Assembly (NCBI RefSeq): GCF_029946185.1
Contig: NZ_JAQSEA010000279.1
Span: forward strand, 1-64,000
From: Prosthecobacter sp.
Lineage (GTDB): Bacteria > Verrucomicrobiota > Verrucomicrobiia > Verrucomicrobiales > Verrucomicrobiaceae
Direction: 5' to 3'
DNA: 64,000 nucleotides
Below are positions 27,510-36,561 of the stretch, piece by piece. Each line of letters starts with the position of its first letter. Position 1 is the first letter of the stretch. Below the pieces are notes generated by a model. The model did not search any database, was not told where the DNA came from, and saw only the letters and a program-made list of their open reading frames with translations. A program made the translations under genes and the position numbers.

Positions 27510-27540
27510 TGGCATATTAAATGGCATTTTCAATGGCATT
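27510..27540. promoter_or_regulatory. Three phased TGGCATW iterons upstream of the abrB-PIN operon, candidate autoregulatory operator
   Basis: tggcata-ttaaa-tggcatt-ttcaa-tggcatt starting at 27510, 27522 and 27534 (12-bp period). Confidence 0.45.
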
Positions 27541-27671
27541 CATAGAACCATTGGTTGCCACTGATATCTGTTTTGACCAAAAATGGGGGCTCGTTAGGCC
27601 GTTTGCCGAATCCGACACATCCTTTGCTGGCAATTATTGACAGTTGGGCGCGTTTAACCACGCGCCCAACC

Positions 27672-30600
27672 ATGAATCGTCTCCTTCTACTCTCCCTCCT
27701 GTTTACCTCTTTCGCTTCGGCGCAGGATGGTTTTAAATCGCTCTTCAACGGCAAAGACCTCACGGGCTGGGATGGCAATCCGGAGCTGTGGAGCGTCGAA
27801 GACGGCTGCATCACCGGTAAAACGACGGGACCGGAGCAACTGGCCTACAATCAGTTTCTGATCTGGCGCGGCGGCAAGGTGAAGAACTTTGAGCTGCGCG
27901 CGAAGATCAAGGAGACGGGCAACAACACGGGCATCCAGTACCGCAGCAAGGAGCTGCCAGAGAACGGCAAGTGGTCCATCGGTGGTTATCAGTGCGACAT
28001 TCATCCGGCCACACCAAACAATGCGATGGTGTATGAAGAGCGTGGGCGCGGCATCATTGTGCAGAACGGGCAGAGCGTGGTGATTGATCCCGAAGGCAAA
28101 CGCTGGCTGGCCTCCGAGCATGAGCCGGTGAAGGTGGACATCGCCGAATGGCATGAGTATACGATCATCGCGCAGGGCAACCACCTCATCCACAAGGTGG
28201 ACGGCAAGGTGACGATCGATCTGCTGGACTTTGAACTGGCGAAGCGCTCGCTGGAAGGACTGCTGGCTTTTCAGATTCATCGCGGCCCCGCCATGAATGT
28301 GCAGATCAAGGATGTGATGCTCAAAGAACTGCCAGATGGCGGTGTGATCTCGTTTGAGAAATCCGCGATCCCCAGCGATGCGCAGATCATCGAGGCCAAA
28401 GCACCCGCGAAGGGCAAGGGCAAAGGCAAAGCGCAGCCTCCTGCCGCCGCTCCTGCTCCAAAACCTGCTCCGGCCAAGGGCAACGCGAAAGGCAAGGCTG
28501 CCAAGGTGAAGCCGAAGCGCCCTGACGCGGTCGGTCCGGCCATTGGCGCTAATGTGGCCACGCCGGTCACGAACATCAAAACGCTGCCTGATTTCAAAGT
28601 GGAACTGCTCTACTCCGTGCCCGGCGGCGATGAAGGCTCCTGGGTGAATCTTTGCACGGACGACAAAGGCCGCATCTATGCCAGTGACCAGTATGGCGGT
28701 CTCTATCGCTTCAAGATGCCTGCCCCCGGTCAGACGCTGAGCCAGAATGACGTGCAGAAGGTTCCCGCCGACATCCGCGCGGTGAATGGTATGCTGTTTG
28801 CCTTTGGCGCGCTCTACGTGGGCGTGAACGACTACGAAAAGAAGATCCCCAGCGGACTGTATCGCATCACGGACAGCGACAACGACGACATGCCCGACAA
28901 AGTCGAGCTGCTGCGCGCGATTGATTCCGGCGGCGACCACGGCGTGCATGCCGTGCTTCTCACGCCCGATGGCAAAGGCCTGTATCTCATCACGGGCAAC
29001 AATGCCGTGCTCACAGAAACCGTCCCGACTTCGCCCGTGCAGAAGCTTTGGGGAGATGACCACCTGCTGCCGCGCATGCCTGATGGTCGCGGTCACAACC
29101 GCAGCGTCATGGCCCCAGGCGGGAATGTGTATCGCGTCTCGCCCGATGGAAAAGAATTCATCCAATACGCCAACGGCTTCCGCAACATCTTCGACGGCGG
29201 TGTGAACCGCGATGGCGAACTCTTCGTCTATGACGCCGACATGGAGTATGACTTCAACACATCGTGGTATCGCCCCACACGCATCAATCACGTTGTCAGC
29301 GGTGCCGAGTTCGGCTGGCGCAATGGCGCGGGCAAGTATCCAGAGTTTTACTATGACAACCTGCCCGCCACGCTGAACATCGGCCCCGGCTCGCCCACGG
29401 GCACCACCTTCGGCTACGGCGCAAAGTTCCCTGCAAAATATCAGGACGCCTTCTACGTGCTCGACTGGAGCTGGGGCAAAATCTACGCCGTACATCTCAA
29501 ACCCGAGGGCGCGAGCTACACCGCAACGAAGGAAGAATTTGTGACGGGTGGTCCGCTGCCGGTGAGCGATGCCATCATCGGCAAAGATGGTGCGATGTAC
29601 TTCACCATCGGTGGTCGCCGCGTGCAGTCAGGACTCTATCGCGTGACTTACTCCGGCAAGGAATCGACCGCACCGGTGACATCCAAGCCGAATATCACGC
29701 CCGCAGCGGAGCTGCGTCGTGAGCTTGCCGCCTATCACGGCAAAGCAGACCCGAAAGCCGTCGCATTCGCGTGGCCGCACCTCAGTGACAAGGACCGCTT
29801 CATCCGCAGTGCTGCACGCACCGTGCTGGAGCACAACCCCGTCGCTGAATGGGAAACGAAGGCGCTGAATGAAAAGAACGCCACCGCGCAGCTCGAAGCG
29901 CTGCTCGCGCTGACGCGTATGACCGGCGTGTGCCCCACACACCGCACCAAAGATGACGTGGTGAACACGGCCAAGCGTGATGAAATCCTCGCTGCGCTGC
30001 TCAAGCGCAACTTCAACAAGCTCACGAACGACCAACGCATGGCTTATGTGCGCCTCGTTGAGATCGTGCTGCACCGCTTTGGCAATCCCGATGAGGCCGC
30101 GGTGGCTGCGATCATTGCCAAGCTTGATCCGTCTTATCCGGCAGACAACTTTGAGCTCAACTGGCTGCTCACCGAAACTCTGGCCTATCTCCAGGCACCG
30201 AACACCGCCGCCAAGGGCATGGCCCTCATCGCCGCCGCTGAAAGCCAGGAGCCTCAGGTCGAATACGCCCGCAGCCTGCGCTTCCTGAAGACGGGCTGGA
30301 CCAAGGAACTCCGCACGCAGCAACTCGAGTTCTTCCTCAAGGCCGCCAACTACAAAGGCGGCAGCAGCTTCGCCATCTTCATCGACTTCATCCGCAAAGA
30401 TTCGCTGGCCACTTTCACATCCGAAGAAAACGCGCAGCTTGCCGAACTCATCGCGAAGAAGCCCGAGGTGAAGAGCGCCATCGAAAACGTCGGCACCATG
30501 TTCGTGGGCCGCACACCCACGATGTGGACGCTCGACGAACTCAGCGCCGCCGCCAAGACCGGCATGAAGAAGCGCAGCTTTGAAAACGGCCGCAAAATGT

Positions 30601-31019
30601 TCACCGCCGCCGCCTGCTACACCTGTCACCGCTTCGGCAACGCCGGCGGCATGACCGGTCCGGATCTCACCGGTGCTGGCGGTCGCTACAGCCCGCATGA
30701 CCTGCTCGACAACATCATCAACCCCAGCAAGGTCATCAACGAACAGTTCGTCCCCATCATCGTCACCAAAAACGACGGCAGCCTGATGAGCGGCGTTGTC
30801 GTGAACCTCAGCGGCGACGGCGTCACCCTCAACACCGACCTCACCGATCCGAACCAGCGCGTGAACGTGGACCGCAAGGAAGTGAAGAGCATCGAACTCA
30901 GCACCGTTTCCCCGATGCCGCCGATGCTCCTCGCCATGCTGAAGAAGGACGAGATCCTTGATCTCATGGCTTACGTGCTGAGCGGCGGAGACAAGACGAA
31001 TGCGATGTTTGCGAAGTGA
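27672..31019 (+). CDS. Secreted fusion: DUF1080 (3-keto-disaccharide hydrolase-like) + PVC-type beta-propeller dehydrogenase + cytochrome c
   Basis: MNRLLLLSLLFTSFASAQDGFKSLFNGKDLTGWDGNPELWSVEDGCITGKT; LPDFKVELLYSVPGGDEGSWVNL; C-terminal ACYTCHRFGNAGGMTGPDLTGAGGRYSPHDLLDNIINPSKVI. ORF track start is 27555. Confidence 0.92.
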   Translation: MNRLLLLSLLFTSFASAQDGFKSLFNGKDLTGWDGNPELWSVEDGCITGKTTGPEQLAYNQFLIWRGGKVKNFELRAKIKETGNNTGIQYRSKELPENGKWSIGGYQCDIHPATPNNAMVYEERGRGIIVQNGQSVVIDPEGKRWLASEHEPVKVDIAEWHEYTIIAQGNHLIHKVDGKVTIDLLDFELAKRSLEGLLAFQIHRGPAMNVQIKDVMLKELPDGGVISFEKSAIPSDAQIIEAKAPAKGKGKGKAQPPAAAPAPKPAPAKGNAKGKAAKVKPKRPDAVGPAIGANVATPVTNIKTLPDFKVELLYSVPGGDEGSWVNLCTDDKGRIYASDQYGGLYRFKMPAPGQTLSQNDVQKVPADIRAVNGMLFAFGALYVGVNDYEKKIPSGLYRITDSDNDDMPDKVELLRAIDSGGDHGVHAVLLTPDGKGLYLITGNNAVLTETVPTSPVQKLWGDDHLLPRMPDGRGHNRSVMAPGGNVYRVSPDGKEFIQYANGFRNIFDGGVNRDGELFVYDADMEYDFNTSWYRPTRINHVVSGAEFGWRNGAGKYPEFYYDNLPATLNIGPGSPTGTTFGYGAKFPAKYQDAFYVLDWSWGKIYAVHLKPEGASYTATKEEFVTGGPLPVSDAIIGKDGAMYFTIGGRRVQSGLYRVTYSGKESTAPVTSKPNITPAAELRRELAAYHGKADPKAVAFAWPHLSDKDRFIRSAARTVLEHNPVAEWETKALNEKNATAQLEALLALTRMTGVCPTHRTKDDVVNTAKRDEILAALLKRNFNKLTNDQRMAYVRLVEIVLHRFGNPDEAAVAAIIAKLDPSYPADNFELNWLLTETLAYLQAPNTAAKGMALIAAAESQEPQVEYARSLRFLKTGWTKELRTQQLEFFLKAANYKGGSSFAIFIDFIRKDSLATFTSEENAQLAELIAKKPEVKSAIENVGTMFVGRTPTMWTLDELSAAAKTGMKKRSFENGRKMFTAAACYTCHRFGNAGGMTGPDLTGAGGRYSPHDLLDNIINPSKVINEQFVPIIVTKNDGSLMSGVVVNLSGDGVTLNTDLTDPNQRVNVDRKEVKSIELSTVSPMPPMLLAMLKKDEILDLMAYVLSGGDKTNAMFAK

Positions 31020-31040
31020 GCTGAATCGACAGTTGCTAGA

Positions 31041-31442
31041 ATGGTGGCGTGCCAGACTTTCTCTCACGCCGCCATGCTAAACGTCTATTTCATTCCAGAG
31101 CCAGTGCTCAGATCACTGCCTGACCATATACCAGGGCATCCACGCATTCGGATTAGAAACTGTCAGGGTCCAGTAGGTCCAGACGATCCCACACCAAGCA
31201 CTTACTCCTTTGACAAAGGCAGACTCCAAATCGTTCTCCAAATCGTCGATGTGCAACCTCGGCAGAGTACAAAACCCGACCGCATATGGTTCTTTGTATT
31301 GCTTGAGCGTAAAAAGAAGTGGCTAGGTTTTCTGCAAAATAGGTTCCGCTCGTCGGTGCGAAGTTACCTTCAAGGCATCGGTGCAGCCGACACCGGTCAG
31401 GATTTGTCGGATTACCTTGCAAAACTTCCATCGGTGGATTGA
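31041..31442 (+). CDS. Hypothetical protein
   Basis: Open frame with plausible composition; start may be 31074. No family recognised. Confidence 0.4.
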   Translation: MVACQTFSHAAMLNVYFIPEPVLRSLPDHIPGHPRIRIRNCQGPVGPDDPTPSTYSFDKGRLQIVLQIVDVQPRQSTKPDRIWFFVLLERKKKWLGFLQNRFRSSVRSYLQGIGAADTGQDLSDYLAKLPSVD

Positions 31443-31572
31443 TGGCCTTTCATCGCCTCTCACATTTTGTTCCATTCCTATCCAGGGAATCCATTGGGCG
31501 TGATTGTTTTCCTCGGCGTCATCAAAACTCTCCTCTGTCAGAACTCCCTCTCTCCTTCGTTATATTTCGCCC

Positions 31573-32958
31573 ATGAAACGCCACGCCCTGCTTCTCCTCG
31601 CTGTTTGCTCCTCGATCTCGGCGGCCCCCCAACCCAACATCCTCGTCATCATCGCGGACGATCTTGGTTACGCGGACATCGGCGTGCAGGGCGGCAAGGC
31701 GGTGCCAACGCCGAATATCGACGCCCTCGCGGCTAGTGGCGTGCGCTGCACCAATGGCTATGTCACCGCGCCGTACTGCAGCCCTTCGCGGGCGGGATTT
31801 CTCACGGGCAAAGCTCAGACGCGGTTCGGGCACGAGTTCAATCCGCATGTCGGTGATGAAGCCACGCTCGGGCTGCCGCTGGATCAGCGCACGATTGCCA
31901 ATGTGATGCACGATGCGGGCTACGCGACGGCGCTCTACGGCAAATGGCATCTGGGCTTCAATGCCGCGCATCATCCGCTATCACGTGGATTCGACGAGTT
32001 CACCGGCTTTCTCGTGGGCGGGCACAACTTCCTGCTTCACAAGGATGCGGACCCCGAATTCGGCTCGGCGCATTCGCACAACATGATCTACCGTGGCCGC
32101 GAACTGCAGCACATCGACGGCTACACGACCGACCTGTTCACCGATGAGGCGCTCGACTTCATGAGCCGCAAAACGGCCAAGCCTTGGTTCATCTACCTTG
32201 CCTACAACGCCGTCCACACGCCGCTGGAGATTGCCGACAAGCTCAAGGACCGCATTCCTGCCGACGTCACCGATCCAGATCGTCGCGGCTACCTCTCGCT
32301 GCTGCTGGGGCTGGACGATGACGTAGGTCGCATCACCACCGAACTGAAGGCCAAGTACCCGAACACCCTCGTGTTCTTCTTCGGCGACAATGGCGGCTCC
32401 GGCAGGAAACCTTTCTTTGCCTACAACACGGGTCTCAACACACCCCTGCGCGGCGACAAAGGCCAGACACTCGAAGGCGGCATTCGCGTGCCGTTCTTCG
32501 TGAGCTGGCCCGGGAAGCTGGCTGCAGGCACCACCTACGATCAGCCAGTGAGCGCCATGGACATCCTGCCCACGGCCTGCGCTGTCACCGGCGCGAAGCA
32601 ACCCGAGGGCGTCGAGGGCGTGAACCTCCTGCCGTATCTCAAGGGTGAAATTGCCACCCCACCGCATGACACTCTAGCATGGCGTTTCGGTCCGCAGAAA
32701 GCCATCCGGCAAGGGAACTGGAAGCTTGTGGATGTGCGCGACATGGAGGCCAAAACACAGTCTGGCTGGCAGCTCTATGATTTGAGCACTGACATTGGCG
32801 AAGAAAACAATCTCGCCGCTGCGAAGCCCGAGCTTGTTGCCAAGCTGGCCAAAGCCTGGGATGAGTGGAATGCCACAAACGTGCCGCCGCTGTGGCATGG
32901 CAGTCCCAACGAAGACCCCACCGCGCCGCCGAAGGCAGGCAAGGCAAAGAAGAAGTAA
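31573..32958 (+). CDS. Sulfatase, Cys-type, secreted
   Basis: PNILVIIADDLGYADIGVQGG and YCSPSRAGFLTGK signature; Lys-rich C-terminal tail. ORF track start is 31504. Confidence 0.95.
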   Translation: MKRHALLLLAVCSSISAAPQPNILVIIADDLGYADIGVQGGKAVPTPNIDALAASGVRCTNGYVTAPYCSPSRAGFLTGKAQTRFGHEFNPHVGDEATLGLPLDQRTIANVMHDAGYATALYGKWHLGFNAAHHPLSRGFDEFTGFLVGGHNFLLHKDADPEFGSAHSHNMIYRGRELQHIDGYTTDLFTDEALDFMSRKTAKPWFIYLAYNAVHTPLEIADKLKDRIPADVTDPDRRGYLSLLLGLDDDVGRITTELKAKYPNTLVFFFGDNGGSGRKPFFAYNTGLNTPLRGDKGQTLEGGIRVPFFVSWPGKLAAGTTYDQPVSAMDILPTACAVTGAKQPEGVEGVNLLPYLKGEIATPPHDTLAWRFGPQKAIRQGNWKLVDVRDMEAKTQSGWQLYDLSTDIGEENNLAAAKPELVAKLAKAWDEWNATNVPPLWHGSPNEDPTAPPKAGKAKKK

Positions 32959-33067
32959 GCAAACGGCCTTAGCACAGGCCGCAGGCATCATTCTACAAAG
33001 AGCAAACATTGCGCTGAAAGCGTACTGCGTTCAGCGTTGATGACTCTGCATTCATCATCCCCCACAT

Positions 33068-34213
33068 ATGCCCGCTTTCTCCGACCCCTTCCGCGAAGTT
33101 CGCAGCGCCTCTGGCGTGCTGAAGTGTCCGTTTCACGGTGAAGACATCACCATGATCCTCCGTCATGAGGACGTGCGGAAGGCGGCCAAGGACTGGCAGA
33201 CCTTCAGCTCGGACGCACCCTTTCGCGTGCCGATTCCTTCGGAGGAAGCCGTGCGCACGATGCGCCAGCTTCCCATCGAGACGAATCCGCCTGAGCACAC
33301 CGAGTACCGCGCCATCGTCGAGCCATTCTTCCAGCGTGCCAAAGACCCGGCGATGATCGCGCAGGTCGAGGCGCTGCTCGATGGCATGCTCACACAGGCA
33401 CTGAACAGCGATTCCATCGAGATCGTGAATGAGTTCGCGCTGCCCGTGCAGTCACGGGCGCTGACCTACCTGCTCAACGTGCCTGCGTCCGAAGGCGAAA
33501 CCTGGATCGGCTGGGGCATTCATGTGTTCAAAGTCACTGGCGGCGAGTTCAAAACGGGCAACGTGCTGGAAGACTACCTCCACGCGCAATTCGACCGCGC
33601 CGAGGCGAATCCCGGCGCAGATTTTTTCAGCTCTCTCACGCAGGCGGAGTATCGCGGGCGCAAGCTGACGCGCGAAGAAATGATGGGCTTTGCCAATCTC
33701 GCTTTCGCCGGTGGGCGTGACACGATCATCCACACGATCTCCTGCGCGCTGGGTTATCTGGCGGAGCATCCTGAGGCGCTGGAGTTTCTGCGCGCAGACC
33801 CCAAGCGCATCACTCTGGCCAGCGAGGAATTTTTCCGCGTCTTCATGCCGCTCACGCACATCGGCCGTGTCTGCCCGGCAGATACGGATGTCCATGCCAC
33901 CACCGTCAAAGCCGGTGAGCGCATCTCCCTCGCGTGGGCCTCAGCCAATTTCGATGCCACTGCCTTTCCTCAGCCCGAGGAAGTCCGCCTGGACCGCAAA
34001 CCGAACCCTCATCTCTCCTTCGGCTTCGGCACGCATCTCTGCCTCGGCGCTCCGCACGCACGGCTTATCCTGCGCACACTGCTGCGGCTGTGTTGTGAGC
34101 GGGTGAAGAGCATCACGATTCTCAAAGCCGAGGAACGCGTGGAGCACGAGGCGAAGTTTGACCGCACGCTGGGATATGATTCGCTGACGGTGAAGTTTGA
34201 TGCGCTTACGTGA
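33068..34213 (+). CDS. Cytochrome P450
   Basis: I-helix AFAGGRDTIIH, ExxR (SEEFFR), heme loop LSFGFGTHLCLGAPHARL. Confidence 0.95.
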   Translation: MPAFSDPFREVRSASGVLKCPFHGEDITMILRHEDVRKAAKDWQTFSSDAPFRVPIPSEEAVRTMRQLPIETNPPEHTEYRAIVEPFFQRAKDPAMIAQVEALLDGMLTQALNSDSIEIVNEFALPVQSRALTYLLNVPASEGETWIGWGIHVFKVTGGEFKTGNVLEDYLHAQFDRAEANPGADFFSSLTQAEYRGRKLTREEMMGFANLAFAGGRDTIIHTISCALGYLAEHPEALEFLRADPKRITLASEEFFRVFMPLTHIGRVCPADTDVHATTVKAGERISLAWASANFDATAFPQPEEVRLDRKPNPHLSFGFGTHLCLGAPHARLILRTLLRLCCERVKSITILKAEERVEHEAKFDRTLGYDSLTVKFDALT

Positions 34214-34222
34214 ACGTGGGCT

Positions 34223-34246
34223 GGGTGTGGCGACAGCCCGCCCGTC
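34223..34246 (+). repeat. 24-bp exact dispersed repeat gggtgtggcgacagcccgcccgtc (copy 2), left arm of an imperfect inverted repeat with ~34340-34358
   Basis: Identical to 17714-17737. cgtgggctgggtgtgg ... acacacccaacctacg arms bracket ~145 bp. Confidence 0.7.
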
Positions 34247-34367
34247 TGTCAGCGTGTGAAGACGTCCCATAACTCGCACCCTCCCAAAGTCGGGCGGTTC
34301 GGCGAAGACGTCTCCAGATGTTGAACACGTGCAGCGCGCCAAACACACCCAACCTACGAAAAAATTC

Positions 34368-34823
34368 TCACCAGCCGATCAGCCGTGTGATCGCAGCCCG
34401 TAAAGCGGTTTCGAGAATCACCGCTTCGGCATGCGTGACAGGAATCATGACCTTCTTCACGGTTTTCGACGCTGCATCCTGGCGTGACATGCTCATGAAG
34501 TACGGTGCCTTCTGTGGATCATCACGGAAGGTGAGCTCGAAGGCGCTGTTGGCTTTTTCAGACTGGTGGAAGAGCTTGGCCTGCTCCTGGCGGCTTTGCA
34601 GCGTCGCCAGCACCGCACCGAGATCCGAGAGGCCCCATTTCATGGTGATCTTCTGCTCCCAGTCGAACTGCTTCTCCCCGCTTTGCGAAGCCGCATCCAC
34701 GAAGACAGCGCCTTTGGCGCGGTTGAATTCGAAACGAATCACACCGCCGGTGCCGCGACCGTTGGGTTTGTAAATGGCGTATTCGGCGGACTGCTTGGTG
34801 GTGGTGGGTGGTTTCGGATTCAT
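34368..34823 (-). CDS. Conserved-looking hypothetical protein; possible Whirly/PC4-like nucleic-acid-binding fold
   Basis: IRFEFNRAKGAVFVDAASQSGE..FDWEQKITMKWGLSDLGAVLATLQSRQEQAKLFHQSEKANSAFELTF...VMIPVTHAEAVILETALRAAITRLIGW. Fold suggestion is from pattern memory only. Confidence 0.5.
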   Translation of the reverse strand: MNPKPPTTTKQSAEYAIYKPNGRGTGGVIRFEFNRAKGAVFVDAASQSGEKQFDWEQKITMKWGLSDLGAVLATLQSRQEQAKLFHQSEKANSAFELTFRDDPQKAPYFMSMSRQDAASKTVKKVMIPVTHAEAVILETALRAAITRLIGW

Positions 34824-34949
34824 GGCGTCAAAAACCTAAAAGGCTACACTGGAAATGACAAGCGTGAATGGCATTTTGAGTAAGTAATGTGGGTAATGCC
34901 TTCGCATGCCCTTCGGGCCGTCTGCGGCTGGCCATCTTCGCTTCGGTCT

Positions 34950-35000
34950 TTGCCCGCAACGAATGTCCTGGAACACTCGATTGCGGGCAAGAGTGCCCGC
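34950..35000. repeat. REP-like nested hairpins built on GCGGGCA/TGCCCGC
   Basis: ttgcccgcaa (34950-34959) / ttgcgggcaa (34981-34990), and gcgggca-agag-tgcccgc (34983-35000). Confidence 0.6.
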
Positions 35001-35101
35001 ATCACTGCAGGCGTCCTTGTTTTGCTTCGTGAGACGCTTCGAGGCTAAATTCGACTCAGCATTTCGTGAGATGTTGCGGCAGGACCGCTCGTTAAAGGCG
35101 A

Positions 35102-36523
35102 ATGTCCATCCAGCCATGCGTGCTCCTAGCTGCTATTTTCCTGAGCCTGCCTCTGTCCGCCACCGAGAAAACCACGCCTCTGCCCAACATCGTCGTGTTC
35201 ATCTCAGATGATCACAGCATGCTGGATTCGGAGCCTTATGGGGCCACGGATATCCGAACGCCGAACATAGCGCGGCTTGCTGCAGAGGGCATGAAGTTCA
35301 CGCATGCCTTTGTCGCCACGCCTGCCTGTGGCCCAAGCCGCACGGCGCTGTGCACGGGCCTGTGGCCGGCGCGCAATGGTGCGGAACCAAACCACAAGGC
35401 GAAGAATCCTGGGGTGCCTTCGCTGCCGCCCGCGCTGCACGCTCTAGGGTATGAAGTCGCGGCGTTTGGCAAGGTGGCGCACGGAAACTACGGCAAGGAC
35501 CATGGCTTTGATGTGCTGGGCGGCAATCAGATCGGTGACAGCGACACGGTCGAAGTCGCCAAGTTCCTCGCCAATCGCGATGCAACCAAGCCGCTGTGCC
35601 TGTTCTTCGGCACTCGTCATCCGCATGTGCCGTGGGGTGAAAATGCAGGCTATGACGCAGCGGCACTCCAACTTCCGCCCACGCATGTGGACACGGCGGA
35701 GACGCGAGAGCAGCGGACGCGCTACTGCTCGGACATCACGCGTGCGGACACGCTGCTCGGTGAGCTGCGTGCGCTGGCCAGGGACAAGGTGCCGGGAGAT
35801 ACGCTCTTCATCTACACCGCCGATCACGGCGCGCAGTGGCCGTTTGGGAAATGGAATCTCTATGATGCGGGCATCCGCATCCCGTTCATTGCGACGTGGC
35901 CGGGACATCTGAAACCAGCTTCCACCAGCGACGCCATGATTTCCTGGCCGGACCTGCTGCCCACCTTCATCGAACTCGGCGGCGGCAGGGTGCCTGAGGG
36001 CATCGACGGCAAGTCTTTCGCCGGTGTGCTGCGCGGCACGGCCAAGACGCATCGGGACCGCATTTTCACCACGCACAGTGGCGATGGTTATTTCAATGTC
36101 TATCCCATCCGCAGTGTCCGCACGCGTGACTGGAAGTATATCCGCAATCTGCATCCTGAGTTTCAGCATCAATCCCATATTTCGCGCTCAAGCAAGGTGA
36201 CAAGTGGGCTCAACTACTGGCAGAGCTGGCTCACTGCGGCTGAAACCAGCCCCGCCGCTGCCGCTGTGGTGAAACGGTATGCCGTGCGTCCAGCAGAAGA
36301 ACTCTACGACCTCAAGAGCGATCCCTCTGAACTGCACAATCTCGCGGACGATCACGCCCAGGCAGGCCGCCTGCGGCAGATGCGCGCCGACCTGGACGTC
36401 TGGATGCAGCAACAGGGGGACAAGCAGACTGTCTTTGGCAAGCCGCTGATGATTGGCGAACCCGTCACCATGGTTGATCCCGGCGCTGGCAAAAAGAAGA
36501 AAGCCAAAGGCCAAAACAAATAA
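35102..36523 (+). CDS. Sulfatase, Cys-type, secreted
   Basis: PNIVVFISDDHSMLDSEPYGA and ACGPSRTALCTGLWPARNG; tail GAGKKKKAKGQNK. Confidence 0.95.
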   Translation: MSIQPCVLLAAIFLSLPLSATEKTTPLPNIVVFISDDHSMLDSEPYGATDIRTPNIARLAAEGMKFTHAFVATPACGPSRTALCTGLWPARNGAEPNHKAKNPGVPSLPPALHALGYEVAAFGKVAHGNYGKDHGFDVLGGNQIGDSDTVEVAKFLANRDATKPLCLFFGTRHPHVPWGENAGYDAAALQLPPTHVDTAETREQRTRYCSDITRADTLLGELRALARDKVPGDTLFIYTADHGAQWPFGKWNLYDAGIRIPFIATWPGHLKPASTSDAMISWPDLLPTFIELGGGRVPEGIDGKSFAGVLRGTAKTHRDRIFTTHSGDGYFNVYPIRSVRTRDWKYIRNLHPEFQHQSHISRSSKVTSGLNYWQSWLTAAETSPAAAAVVKRYAVRPAEELYDLKSDPSELHNLADDHAQAGRLRQMRADLDVWMQQQGDKQTVFGKPLMIGEPVTMVDPGAGKKKKAKGQNK

Positions 36524-36561
36524 TGACGCCTCAAAATTCTCGAACTTCGACCTGCCCTCCC

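Noticed and set aside
27687-29495. 602-aa antisense ORF opposite the DUF1080 fusion
   Set aside because: Same antisense-shadow behaviour; no domain pattern.
34836-35117. 93-aa minus-strand ORF between the Whirly-like orphan and a sulfatase
   Set aside because: Covers the hairpin-rich intergenic DNA and has no recognisable features; probably fortuitous.
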